Shown: one piece after another, positions 12,304-22,770 of the stretch
Numbering within the stretch: position 1 is the first letter of the stretch
Layout: the number at the start of each line of letters is the position of its first letter
NCBI RefSeq assembly: GCF_037975245.1
Contig: NC_092570.1
Location: 12,749,001-12,813,000, forward strand
DNA: 64,000 nucleotides
Direction: 5' to 3'
DNA from: Apostichopus japonicus
Lineage: Eukaryota; Echinodermata; Holothuroidea; Aspidochirotida; Stichopodidae
Position numbers and translations under genes: made by a program
The notes under the pieces: generated by a model
Databases searched by the model: none
What the model was told of the DNA's origin: nothing
Seen by the model: the letters and a program-made list of their open reading frames with translations, nothing else

Positions 12304-13275
12304 ATGTTTGCGCAAAAGACTAAATCGAAATTTTCTGTGGATCTCGTGCGGCAGGATCCCGTCTTTTACGCCCAGTATTTAGGCAAGATGGAAATTGCCT
12401 CTTTTCGAAAACGTGATCTGATTATATCGGCGATCGAAATGTTAGTGAACCGTGGAGTTAAGATTAACTTAGGAAACTTACCGCGTGTGTCGCTAACGTT
12501 TAACCCATTCAATATACATATGGTCGATTCGAGCGATGGAAAACCAAATCACAAATACGCATTCAGTTTTAGGTTGTCTGACATTTCCTATTGCTTGGCT
12601 AACAGAGGAATGAAACGGATCTTCGCATGGGTCACTACCGATCCGGACGGCTTAAAGAAGCCCAAAGTCCACGCGGTACTATGTGGTAACGAGAATGTTG
12701 CTAGAATCATGGCGTTATTGATGACTGAATATTTTAACATCGCCTACAAAGATTATAAGACCGCACAAGGACGCCAAAAGCGCCAGAGAAAGCTCAACCA
12801 TCGTTTGGAAGGGTTGCGTCTTCATCAGTCTCTGGACGAAACTTCTTCTTCTTCGTCACCATCAGCAGGCCCCTCGTCTGCTCACTCAGAAACAAAACCA
12901 GAAACACCAGTCAGAAGACCCTCACAGTTGTTACCCCCTAAAGCAAGGCCCAGACCTCGTCTTCCTATGTGTGACCCTAATGCAGAGGGCCCATCTGGGT
13001 GGTCAGCTGCTACAGCATCTACGCTGGCCCGGTCCAAGTCGACAAGTGCAGCTGATCCCGTGCGTCCTCCGGAAAGAACTTCCAGCTTTTCGCATCAAAT
13101 TACGAAAGAGAGATATTTCAAACAAGCGATGCCTTACGACCCTGACACATCTGACGCAAAAAGCATCAAAGAAGCTTGTAACACTCTGCGGAGGTTAAAG
13201 GTTGATCCTTCAAAATGGGAAACGTCCGACCAATCAGAAGTAGACTCTCTCTTTGACTGGGTTGACGATGAATAG
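12304..13275 (+). CDS. FAM43-like PTB (phosphotyrosine-binding) domain protein
   Basis: A 323-residue cytoplasmic adaptor-type protein. Residues about 10-155 form a PTB/PID fold. The landmarks match what I know of the FAM43A/B family: DPxFYAQYLG (18-27), ISYCLA (94-99), IFAWV (106-110), HAVLC (123-127) and the C-terminal helix with MALLM (136-140), followed by a basic run (KTAQGRQKRQRK). The rest (about 175-300) is Ser/Pro-rich and likely disordered, ending in an acidic FDWVDDE tail. FAM43 function is poorly defined; PTB domains usually bind NPxY-type peptides or phosphoinositides. The coding region is a single exon, as in vertebrate FAM43 genes. The 5' UTR exon appears to begin after the TTTCTAG acceptor at 12146. 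The first in-frame ATG of the domain was chosen. A more distant PTB adaptor is the alternative. Confidence 0.85.
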   Translation: MFAQKTKSKFSVDLVRQDPVFYAQYLGKMEIASFRKRDLIISAIEMLVNRGVKINLGNLPRVSLTFNPFNIHMVDSSDGKPNHKYAFSFRLSDISYCLANRGMKRIFAWVTTDPDGLKKPKVHAVLCGNENVARIMALLMTEYFNIAYKDYKTAQGRQKRQRKLNHRLEGLRLHQSLDETSSSSSPSAGPSSAHSETKPETPVRRPSQLLPPKARPRPRLPMCDPNAEGPSGWSAATASTLARSKSTSAADPVRPPERTSSFSHQITKERYFKQAMPYDPDTSDAKSIKEACNTLRRLKVDPSKWETSDQSEVDSLFDWVDDE

Positions 13276-13418
13276 CTTTGTCAGTTCATTCGTCGATCTT
13301 AAAACACGAAATACGGTGGTCCAGATGGGACGTTGAAAAATGTCGATAATGTTATGTGCAACTTTCTTCTTTTTATTGACTGTACGAATTTCACTCTCCG
13401 TCGAAATTTTGAGAACAT

Positions 13419-13424
13419 ATTAAA
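13419..13424 (+). terminator. candidate poly(A) signal (ATTAAA) of the FAM43-like gene
   Basis: The common variant hexamer ATTAAA lies 144 bases after the stop codon. No canonical AATAAA is closer. Confidence 0.4.
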
Positions 13425-13728
13425 ATTAGACGTATGATGAGGTATTTTGAAACGGAAAAAACCCATATCATTTGGTTACCTGGCATAACTTTCTGCTTAT
13501 ACAAAGGATGCAGCTGAATGATTTAGCACTGCCGTAGAGTGCATCCCTAGTTGAAAAGTTGGGTGTTAGAAACATACGCCATCCTCCCCCACCCCCCTCC
13601 CCTTCCCCTCCCCTTCCCCTCCCCCAAAACTGAAAAGTGATGGCGCCCCTCTGCTCCATTCATATTCTGACGCTTAGGCAGCTATTTGGAAAATAGGTGG
13701 TGTTCTAATGTTGGAGTTGCTTAAAGGA

Positions 13729-14078
13729 ATTGAAGACTCGTCCCAAACCGCGTGCCGCGCTCTGAAAAAGTTAACGTTCCGTTGCTTGCAAGTGAAGTTT
13801 TCTTCTTGTCGCTACAAAATGCAGACATTAATGAAACGTGATATACCTTGTTATCTTTATCTAGACCTGAGATGTCCATCGCTGCTATGTACACTGTGTT
13901 ATGGGTATTGACCGTAGATGTATGTATTGACTGTACACTAGTGTCTAATTACCGACGGTAGCAAGCTGTGTGTGTATTTTCTGGGATCGACGGTGGTGTC
14001 TAACACTTCTGTTAAACCTCATTCGAAACTTGGTCAGATTACCGGCATGAGACGTTTCTTTGTGCGCGAGTCTTCACA
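13729..14078 (+). repeat. dispersed repeat, copy 1 of a 340-bp direct pair
   Basis: Starts TTGAAGACTCGTCCCAAACC and ends GCGCGAGTCTTCACA. A diverged copy at 15599-15932 matches along its whole length. The first bases (TTGAAGACTCG) also recur at about 19133, so this is probably a dispersed family and not only a local duplication. Start and end carry the inverted words GAAGACTCG and CGAGTCTTC. Confidence 0.75.
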
Positions 14079-15598
14079 TCATTTCACCTCTTCTCATATA
14101 CAGTAGAAACTATATTTAACGTACTTAAGAAGACTAAAAAAGAATTTGTATCTTCAAGGAAGCTTTCATTGTTTTATCTTAATCATCTTCCTTTCTATTT
14201 AGGACACGAACAATTTAGGATTAAAATTAACATGAAAGTTTATTTCAACATAATGTTCTCTAATTAAGGTTTACATGTCATTTAACAAAACCCAAACTAT
14301 CAGAGAAGTCTAAAGCTTCCAAAAAGTGGGTAGCTGGAGTGAGGGAAGGAGGAAGGGGTTTTCACGCCAGTATTTAACATTTACCGAGAATAAATATATT
14401 GTCCAAAAAACTTCGAGGATACTGAAATAACCAAAAAGTGATCATTTAATGGGTCCTCCAGCCACGTCCAGGACAATGTCATATCGTTCCATGGTCTAGT
14501 TCCACGAAACTTCAAAAGTTGCAGTCTCCGACTACAGTTCATAACGGTACCTTGAGCTGATCACTAACAACATATACACAATGTCGTTCGTACTGATTGT
14601 AGAGGAGGTTTTAATAGCATATTTCTGAAGTTCCAAATCAAGCTCATCGATTTAAAAACCTAAAACTTGTGTTTTCTGAAGAAATGTTCCTTCTCCTGGC
14701 CAAACAAATAAAACATTAGTACTCAAAGCCATATATGTATATCCGACTCTATCAGGACCCGATATGACGACCCACTCTCTGAAACGCTGTGTCGCTTCAT
14801 TGTCGGTCACTATTTTTATATAATTATATAATTCAACGAATCCGTCTGAATAGTCAAGCAACGCCGTGCAATACATCTCTGGTTATTCATAAACATACAC
14901 TTGCCCCTTCCCCTACCCCACACATCCCTACGTTTTGGAATATGATATGTAGTAGGCCTATATATTTGAGGGGAGAATGTGTTTAAACCTTCCATTTTTC
15001 ATTGTTTCAATATATATTTCTATCTTAGATAATTAATACTTTATGTATATAAAATGTAATGGTTAATTGTGCTCAATAATTAAAAGGTGGAATATATAGA
15101 AATCACATGTAGTCTAGATTTTGGCAGCTTATGTACCAGTTCTTCCATATTTAACGTGTCTTAACATTCCTAACGTTGTTGCGGCTGTTGTAGAAACTAA
15201 ATTTGTTATATACTTTGGATGGCGTCTTTGTAGATTTTAAATTATTTCGTACATTTTCTACATTATTTTGATGATCAGTTTTTACAACACCAGAAATCGA
15301 GCATCATACGTCTAGTTGCTCTTCATTTGTGATCGTTTTTTTCTTCTCCTTGTATATGATAACACTATTAACATTTCAAAGTGGTGCAGTGCGGGTGGGG
15401 AAACAATGGACGGGGTACAAACTAACGGTCAGTCAAACAATTATCACGACATTTCCCTCTTCCTCGTTCTTTGCACTCTACCGAGATAGACCCACAAACG
15501 ATTGCTCTGAAACCCTCGAAAAACGACGGACAACTCCATGCTAAACCTCTATTCAGCAACCTACTGCCGACGGTCTCATTTGGGTCACCGTTTCCGGC

Positions 15599-15932
15599 AT
15601 TGAAGACTCGCCCCAAACCGTTTGCCGCGCTCTGAAAAAGTTAACTTTCCGTTGCTTGCGAGTGAAGTTTTCTGCTTGTCGCTACAAAATGCAGACAGTA
15701 ATGAAACGTGATACCTTGTTATCTTTAGCTGGACCTGAGATGTCCATCGCTTTATCGTTTGTAGTACTGCGCTGTATGTACTGACTGTACACTAGTGTCT
15801 AATTATCGAAGGTAGCAAGCTGTGTGCGTATTTTCTGGGATCGATGGTGGTGTCTAACACTTCTGTTACACCTCATTCGAAACTAGGTCAGATTACCGGC
15901 TTTGGATGTTTCTTTTTGCGCGAGTCTTCACA
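15599..15932 (+). repeat. dispersed repeat, copy 2 of a 340-bp direct pair
   Basis: Matches 13729-14078 along its length with scattered substitutions and small indels, for example in the middle TCCATCGC segment. It has the same inverted terminal words (GAAGACTCG / CGAGTCTTC), which hints at a short terminal-inverted-repeat element. Confidence 0.75.
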
Positions 15933-16224
15933 CCCTTTAATAAAGACATATATGTATGGCGACGGGTTGGTTAGTGAGGTAAAGCGTGTATGTATATTTC
16001 GTCATTATACAAGTACCATCGTCAAAGCAGTTTTAAAGGCAGACACTTTCCCATTATATATATGGTACCAAACAGGCATGTGCAGAGGTGTAGAGAGCCA
16101 GGTCAGGCACCGGGACAATTACGTCAACGTGTGACGGGTCCACTATTTGCACTCTTCCTTTTTTGTACTTATTGTTAAGTATTTCTTTGAAAATTAGAAA
16201 TGCTCCATTATTTATGAAATATTT

Positions 16225-16335
16225 TCCATGGCCTATAGTTGGTTAAGTTTTCCGCATATAAAGCGGGAGGCCTGGGTTTCGAATCCCGGTGGAGGCTAGA
16301 AGTTTCTTCACTGTTCTGGACAATTCCAACTCATT
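16225..16335 (+). mobile_element. tRNA-derived SINE (family 1)
   Basis: The 5' part is tRNA-like: TAGTTGGTTAAG (A-box region) and GGTTTCGAATCCCGGTGGAGG (B-box GGTTCGAATCC with one extra base). It is followed by AGAAGTTTCTTCACTGTTCTGGA. The same module occurs on the minus strand at 43800-44010 and 19870-19925. Not a functional tRNA: the cloverleaf is incomplete. Confidence 0.7.
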
Positions 16336-17969
16336 GCAATTTAAAAAATAAACATGTGAAATTGATCCAAATCACAGTTTCATAGATTATTCCGTTGTGT
16401 AAGATATAAAATATTACAGTTGATTCATTTTATGTAAAAAGTGTATTTCGCAATAACGAGTGATGCAATACCAACATCTAGGAACACGTCAACCCATTAA
16501 AAGGGTCTAGTCGTTACGTAGACTAGTTTTAGATTTTTCTGTGACGTCACAGTTCTTAACAGTACTTTTTTCTGAAGTCACTCAATAATCTTATGAAGGG
16601 ACACCGTGAAGAACTTCTGCATGCGTCGTTCCCTTGCATTTTATCCAGCAGTAAATTAAGCATTGGGGAAAGTGCACAGTAAATAACGCAATGTGTGTCG
16701 ATATAGTAAGTCTAAATATTCATATCCTCTTTAAGTTACCCTGAATTTACATTCGGCCGATTGTTTGTTGTAACAGGAACTATTTTTGCGTGCAAGGATG
16801 AGTTCGGCTCAAATGTGCACTTTAGCACTTTAGTCATTATCCTTGTACTGTTCGTTCATTAGTCTCCATATCAATCTTACAATGGAAAAGTTGCATGTGA
16901 TGGCGGAATGATAAGAGGTGCGTTGTTAAGGGGTGAAGCCGGGGGTGGGGGGGGGGTATTTGTATTCATACAGTCACGTCACTCATTAGTTTTTTAGGCT
17001 ATGAATATATGGATTAAGAGCGATAGTTTAAAAAATAACTGATGTTGCTTCCTACATACGATTTCTACTTTATCAACTGTGAAATTCTGAAGTCTACCGA
17101 CACAACCACCCTCCCCCCCCCCCCCTTAAAGTGCGTATTCATACATTCAAAGCGAACAAATAAAAAATATATGAGATATCACGCTTCAAATAAAGACACC
17201 AGTATTCATTCTTCATCTTACTAGAATCATATATTTCTGTTTATTGGCGAAAATATGATCACATTACGACATCTTAAAAAAGAAATATTTCTTGACAGGC
17301 AATTAAGACCCATGTATCATCGCTGCTGCAAATTTAAAAGATATGATGGAGTGAAACTTGATAACAGATTACCTTAGAGTGACTTAAGATGAAATTGAAA
17401 TAATGCAATACCTAGGAACAGAGAACATTCACTGATCCAGAACGTATGTGGTGTATCCCCCCCCCCCCCCCCCCCAACACACACACTCACACACACATAC
17501 AAGTACAGTTACTAACACATTATTAGAAAATGTTTTCACATACACTATGTCATTACGGTTTATATATGTATATTGTTTGGTTGTTAATTAAATTGATTTA
17601 AGATTTGAAACTGTAAAATGGCGGATGTTCAGACTATATATGCTATTCAAGTCAATACTACACACAGCTGTTCCATGTGACTTAACCATTATTAAATAGA
17701 GTCAGGTGTTACAATTTGGCATACATGCCTGTACTACAGTCTCCGGTTTTGTTGGACTTCAAAAGAAAATTATTTGATGACGTAACTGATGATACGGGAA
17801 CATGCCATTTTCCAGTTTTACTAAAGTTTGCTCTTTTTCATTTCATAATATCCTTAATCATTTAAATCCCTGGATATGTAACCATATATTGCCATATCTA
17901 AATGTATTAGCGTATAGACTTTGTATTGAAGAATATACTTCGTTAAATATCTTAAGAAACCTTTATAGG

Positions 17970-18790
17970 AGCGGTATGAAGGGAAAGGAGGAAAGAGACA
18001 ATATTTTATATATCACTTCCCTACTTTACCTTCTTACCACACCCCTATATAGCCCCATACCCCCACCCCCCCCCCGGAGTGGGAGCGGTATGAAGGAAAA
18101 GGAGGAAAGGGACGATATTTTATATATCACTTCCCTCCTTTACCTTCATACCACACCCCTATATAGCCCCATTACCCCATCCCCCCCCCCTTCCGGAGTG
18201 GGAGTGGTATGAAGAGAAAGGAGGAAAGGGACAATATTTTATATATCACTTCCCTCCTTTACCTTCATACCACACCCCTATATAGTCCCATTACCCCATC
18301 CCTCCCCCCCCCCTTCCGGAGTGGGAGCGGTATGAAGGGAAGGAGGAAAGAGACGATATTTTATATATCACTTCCCTCCTTTACCTTCATACCACACCCC
18401 TATATAGCCCCATTACCCCATCCCCTCCCCCTCCCGGAGTGGGAGCAGTATGAAGGGATAGGAGGAAAGAGACGATATTTTATGTATCACTTCCCTCCTT
18501 TACCTTCATTCCACACCCCTATATAGCCCCATTTCCATCATCCCCTCCCCCTCCCGGAGTGGGAGCAGTATGAAGGGATAGGAGGAAAGAGACGATAGTT
18601 TATGTATCACTTCCCTCCTTTACCTTCATACCACACCCCTATATAGCCCCATTACCCCCATCCCCTCCCCCTCCCGGAGTGGGAGCAGTATGAAGGGAAA
18701 GGAGGAAAGAGACGATATTTTATGTATCACTTCCCTCCTTTACCTACATACCACACCCCTATATAGCCCCATACCTCCATCCCCTCCTCT
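17970..18790 (+). repeat. tandem array of seven fold-back units, 114-123 bp each
   Basis: Units begin near 17971, 18085, 18204, 18327, 18445, 18565 and 18685. In each, GGTATGAAGG(G/A)AAAGGAGGAAAG is followed about 10-20 bases later by its imperfect reverse complement, CTTCCCTCCTTTACCTTCATACC, so every unit can form a roughly 30-bp hairpin. The spacer has CCCCTATATAGCCCC and a C-run. Repetitive open frames on the plus strand are by-products of the array. It lies just beyond the predicted 3' end of the minus-strand gene ending at 19320. Confidence 0.85.
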
Positions 18791-19009
18791 TTTCACTTTC
18801 TGCAACCATACAAGCTAATGATTATGTACAACTTAATGGAAATTTGAATGGAAAAAAAATAGAAAAAAAATACTATACATGGAAATTTTGAAAGGAATGA
18901 AACTCATAGAACGAGGATGGAAGTCGATGGTTAGTTTCGATGACAGAAATGGATAGATTGTACTGGACAGAAGGAAAATGTGTTATTGTTAACAACGAAA
19001 AAAGAATTC

Positions 19010-19015
19010 TTTATT
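19010..19015 (-). terminator. candidate poly(A) signal of the RING/B-box/UBL gene
   Basis: AATAAA on the minus strand, about 305 bases after the stop codon at 19320. This is the nearest canonical hexamer I found downstream. Confidence 0.4.
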
Positions 19016-19319
19016 GCAGGGATGCAATTCACTGCCATTGGTATCTTCCTCATTTTTTTGATTTATGATATTTTTGCTTTTGATTTAAATCCGAACATTA
19101 TACTGAAATACACCCCGCAATGATTAAAAAAACGTTGAAGACTCGCCAAAATGTAGTGTTTTAATATAGTGAGCCTCAATTATTGAGTTCATGCTCCGAA
19201 AAACAAACACCATAAGAGTAATTAAGCACGAACGTTTGAAAGACTTCACACTGGCAAGACGTTCAACTAAGATGGAGTTATAAAACCAGTTATTGTGCAC
19301 TCCCTGTATCAACGAATTA

Positions 19320-19934
19320 CTAACACCCATAATCGTCTTCACCACCACGCAGTCTCAAAACCAATTGAAGGGTGCAGTTTTTCTCGACGCCGTAATCTGA
19401 TAGTTTCCCTTCACCGAGCTGACGTCCTCTGCAAATGAGTCGCATCTCGCTTACGGGTACACCAGTTCTCTCACATACGATTTTTTTAAGGTTGTCCACA
19501 CTGTCGTCGCTACCAGCAACCCTTATCGTGAGAGTCTTTCCGTCCATCGTCTTAACGAAAATCTGCAATTCCTGAGAAGTATAGAACATGTAAGAAACAT
19601 CAGTTGGTTGAAGAGATAGCAGACACTCACACCAAATCGAACATGATTTACAAATTTGTTATAAATGGAAGAGAGCAAAGACATTTATGACTAGGACGGG
19701 ATTGGAACCGGTAACTAGTGATGTACCCACTGAGCTTGCTGGTGGCTCCAGTCAGAAGCCACATGTGTATCTAAAATACAGTGCCACGAGGGATCACGCC
19801 CCAGTTACAACGCAGAAGCGGCCCGAGGGAAGGAATATCAAGAGATATTGAACAATTTATGAGTTGGAAAATCAAGAACAGTGAAGAAACTTCCAGCCTC
19901 CACCGGGATTCGAACCCGGGCCTATATATATATA

Positions 19935-20001
<67 letters not shown>

Positions 20002-21637
20002 AGATGTAGATATATGGATGGATGGATGGATGGATGGATGGATGGATGGATGGATGGATGGATGGATGGATGGATGGATGGATGGATGGATGGATGGATG
20101 GATGGATGGATGGATGGATGGATGGATGGATGGATGGATGGATGGATGGATGGATGGATGGATGGATGGATGGATGGATGGATGGATGGATGGATGGATG
20201 GATGGATGGATGGATGGATGGATGGATGGATGGATGGATGGATGGATGGATGGATGGATGGATGGATGGATGGATGGATGGATGGATGGATGGATGGATG
20301 GATGGATGGATGGATGGATGGATGGATGAATGGATGGATGGATGGATGGATGGATGGATGGATGGATGGATGGATGGATGGATAGATAGATAGATAGATA
20401 GATAGATGGATACAAAGATAAAGGTATAGATATCCTATAGATATAGACTGTTTCAGTGATTGTGCAAACATGGATGTGTGGGAGTGATAAGATAACAATG
20501 ACCAGGGTTCACTGCTATTAAGTAGTGTGAGGTCTTGGCCTTCAAAGAAGTTTGCAGTTTTAATACTATATGGTATGTTGCATATAAGCATTAATATAAT
20601 ATGGATTTGCTTATTAGCAGCTAATTAATTTCTCAATGCAGGGAATTTCCAACATGCGGAAGATATTTGCTTATATAAAACGTGTGATTTTACACCAGTA
20701 CTTCCTCCATGCATTTTCAGCACAATCATGAAGTACCATTTCCCTTCTAGTCTACCCCACCAAGTGTCCTTTATGATTAAAATGAATCGTGAGCATAGAT
20801 GGGTACCCTGTCCACCCACGGCATCCCTTGTTGCTTATAAGTATCCTGTTTCTTTGAAGATAATATTTTACATCCTGTCTTCTTATTCTCTGAATGAGAC
20901 AGCATTCTGTTTCTTCTATTCTACCACCGTAAACCCTACCTCTGCGCACAATCATTATCCACCCCCCCCCCCCCCATCTCTCTGGTACCATAACTAATAT
21001 ACACGCATGCATAGTAACTCACCTTAGTTTCTCGTTCGCTTAGATCAACAATCATATGACTAAGGAGCCTCTTCTTCTTTGAGTGATCTTCCATACAGGA
21101 TTTACAGATAGGGTTGTTGCAATCTTTACAGAACGCCACAGCAGGTGCACCTCCTTCCGAGCATTCTCCGCACTCTTCTTCATGAGTATCGCGTATACTC
21201 AAGCTTTTCATCTGTATTTTATCCTCCATATTTTGGGCGGTGAAATCTGTATTAAGCTTCTCCACGTCGTTGCCAGGGACGTTGGTAGTACGTCTGCATA
21301 GCCCACACGTAATTGCTCCATTGCCTGCCTTCCCTGCCTTTAAGCAAGTCTTGCAGAAACTGTGTCCACAGTTTAATAATTTCTCTTTCGGATTTTCTTT
21401 GCAAATTGCGCAGGTGAGATCTTCTTCAACATCACTTACTTTGAGAACTTTGATGGTGTTATCAATCGACGCCATTGCTAAATCTCTTACAGTTGCAGGA
21501 ATGTGAACGTTTGTACGACGAAGAAAGACAGATAATGATGAATCGACCTCCTCGTCCTGTAGAGACTGTAGTGCAAGGTTGGCTTTGCAGCCAAGGTATT
21601 TCCCGAAAATGACGTATCTTCTAAATACGTGCTTCAT
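19320..21637 (-). CDS. RING + B-box + C-terminal ubiquitin-like protein (two exons)
   Basis: Predicted E3 ubiquitin ligase of TRIM type with a fused ubiquitin-like (UBL) domain. Exon 1 is 21637-21023 and ends AAG at a GTGAGT donor. Exon 2 is 19571-19320 after a TTCTCAG acceptor. Both junctions are phase 0, giving 288 residues. RING C3HC4: Cys76, 79, 90, His92, Cys95, 98, 111, 114. B-box: Cys156, 159, 170, 173, 178, 181, His185, His194. UBL 207-282 starts LQIFVKT and ends LRLRGG, with six more residues (EDDYGC). Lys6, 11, 29 and 63 equivalents remain; the Lys48 equivalent is Arg. An in-frame TAA directly precedes ATG 21637, but the ATG at 21475 (residue 55) has the better context (GCAATGG), so the protein may be 234 residues. 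No coiled coil was found in the 1.45-kb intron, so this is not a full tripartite TRIM. Exon 2 has Leu where ubiquitin has Met1, so it needs an upstream exon. The join is inferred. Confidence 0.7.
19686..19925 (-). mobile_element. tRNA-derived SINE-like composite in the UBL-gene intron
   Basis: Minus strand 19925-19870 carries the family-1 module (GGTTCGAATCCCGGTGGAGG, then GAAGTTTCTTCACTGTTC). A second tRNA-like module lies at about 19750-19690, with AGCTCAGTGGGTA (A box) and GGTTCCAATCCCG (B box). The two modules may be one dimeric SINE or two insertions. Confidence 0.6.
19921..20411 (+). repeat. (TA)n, (GATATA)n and (TGGA)n microsatellite in an intron
   Basis: A (TA)n run (19922-19982) passes into GATATA units and then about 92 copies of TGGA (20013-20381) with a single visible interruption near 20329 (GATGAATGG), ending in GATA units. 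It is open in several frames on both strands but has no coding meaning. It lies within the intron of the RING/B-box/UBL gene. Confidence 0.95.
20470..20790 (+). repeat. duplicated flank of the RING exon, copy 1
   Basis: Diverged duplicate of 22030-22270. Shared landmarks include ATGGCCAGGGCTTAATTGC-like and TAGTATGTTGC segments, CTTCATGCATTTTCA, and TCCTTTATGATTAAAATGAATC versus TCCTCTATGATTAACATGAATC. The two copies bracket the RING exon in direct orientation. Confidence 0.5.
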
Positions 21638-22029
21638 TTATTGCACAATAAAGCCTGCAAACGCGGTGGAATTTCGCAATAAATTTCCGACATAAACATT
21701 AATTACGCAATTCAGGGGATTTCCAACCTTGCGGAAGAGATTTGCTGCAGTAAACATGTATGAGGTACATACGCATATACTGTACAAGGTTTCGGAATAT
21801 ATCCATTGATATGAAGGCTGTTAAAGTAAACATAAAAGAGGGGGGGGGAACCGGTGGGGTGGGGTGGGTGGGTGGGGTTGGGTTAAGTCAACCATCGTTT
21901 GACTCCATTATAGAAGGTCAGACGTGTATGATCATTAAACACATGCAGGTACATTACGTATGTATATGAACATAGTAGTAGATCGTTCCGGTATGTTTCT
22001 TTTGATTTCCACATATAACTTTATATATA

Positions 22030-22270
22030 CTAACAGTGACAACTTACCAATGGCCAGGGCTTAATTGCTGTAAAGTCGTGTCAGAAGGACTTGGTTCTTG
22101 ATTCAGGAGTGTGAACTTTCAACTATGTAGTATGTTGCTCATTAGCTTATATAGAAGCGTGTACAAAGTTGAATACTTTCTTCATGCATTTTCACCACAT
22201 CAAGATAAACCAGCTCCCTTTCAGACTTTAGTGTGTCTTACCAACTGTCCTCTATGATTAACATGAATCC
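22030..22270 (+). repeat. duplicated flank of the RING exon, copy 2
   Basis: Counterpart of 20470-20790, interrupted on its downstream side by the hAT-like element at 22288. A short segment beyond that element (about 22775-22830) again resembles about 21990-22030, suggesting further tandem duplication. Confidence 0.45.
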
Positions 22271-22287
22271 ATTCATGACGGAGGAGC

Positions 22288-22762
22288 CAGGGGCGTAGCG
22301 AGCGGGGTGTGTGGGGGTGTCACCCCCCCACCCCCCCCCAATAATTTGGTCGCTGTCGGCAAATTTTGGGTCTGTCGGCAAAAGGAGAAAAGGTGAAGAG
22401 AGCGGAAGTGGAAAAAAGAAGGAAAGCTGAATAGAGAAAAGGAGAACGGGAGCTTCTTTATCGGTTATTTCGATTTCCAGGTATTCGGTTATTTCGATTA
22501 CCGGTATGCAATTTTTCTTCGTTATCCAATTAATTCTTCTTCTGCCGAGTGCCATAAAAATAATATCGAAATGGAAATTCTACGGTGCCCAATTTGACTT
22601 AAAATATGCACCAGATTGCATTTAAGGACGTTTCAAAACTAAAAATTTGCCAAAGGGGAGGGGGTGTCCCCTTCCCCCATTTCAGTCACTACTTCCAGAT
22701 CCGTCGGCAAATCAATTCTCCACACCCCCCCCCCCCAACAACAAAACTTCGCTTCGCCCCTG
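22288..22762. mobile_element. short hAT-like element, 475 bp, with target duplications
   Basis: Left end CAGGGGCGTAGCGA and right end (reverse complement) CAGGGGCGAAGCGA match at 13 of 14 positions. Flanks are GGAGGAGC (22280-22287) and GGAGGAAC (22763-22770), an 8-bp duplication with one mismatch, as expected for hAT elements. No transposase; non-autonomous. Confidence 0.75.
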
Positions 22763-22770
22763 GGAGGAAC

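Larger units (their letters stand above)
13276..17970. other. noncoding interval with dispersed repeats
   Basis: No supported gene. It contains the direct repeat pair 13729-14078 and 15599-15932, a tRNA-derived SINE (16225-16335), and homopolymeric G or C runs at 16948, 17112 and 17457. Short open frames here lack family features and fall in or beside the repeats. Confidence 0.4.

Noticed and set aside
17802-18526. Plus-strand frames of 136 and 105 residues with repeated EERDNILYITSLL
   Set aside because: Explained by the tandem hairpin array; the frame shifts between units.
19771-20591. Long open frames reading repeated WMDG or IHPS residues on both strands
   Set aside because: They are translations of the (TGGA)n and (TA)n microsatellite; a 4-bp repeat without stops is open in several frames.
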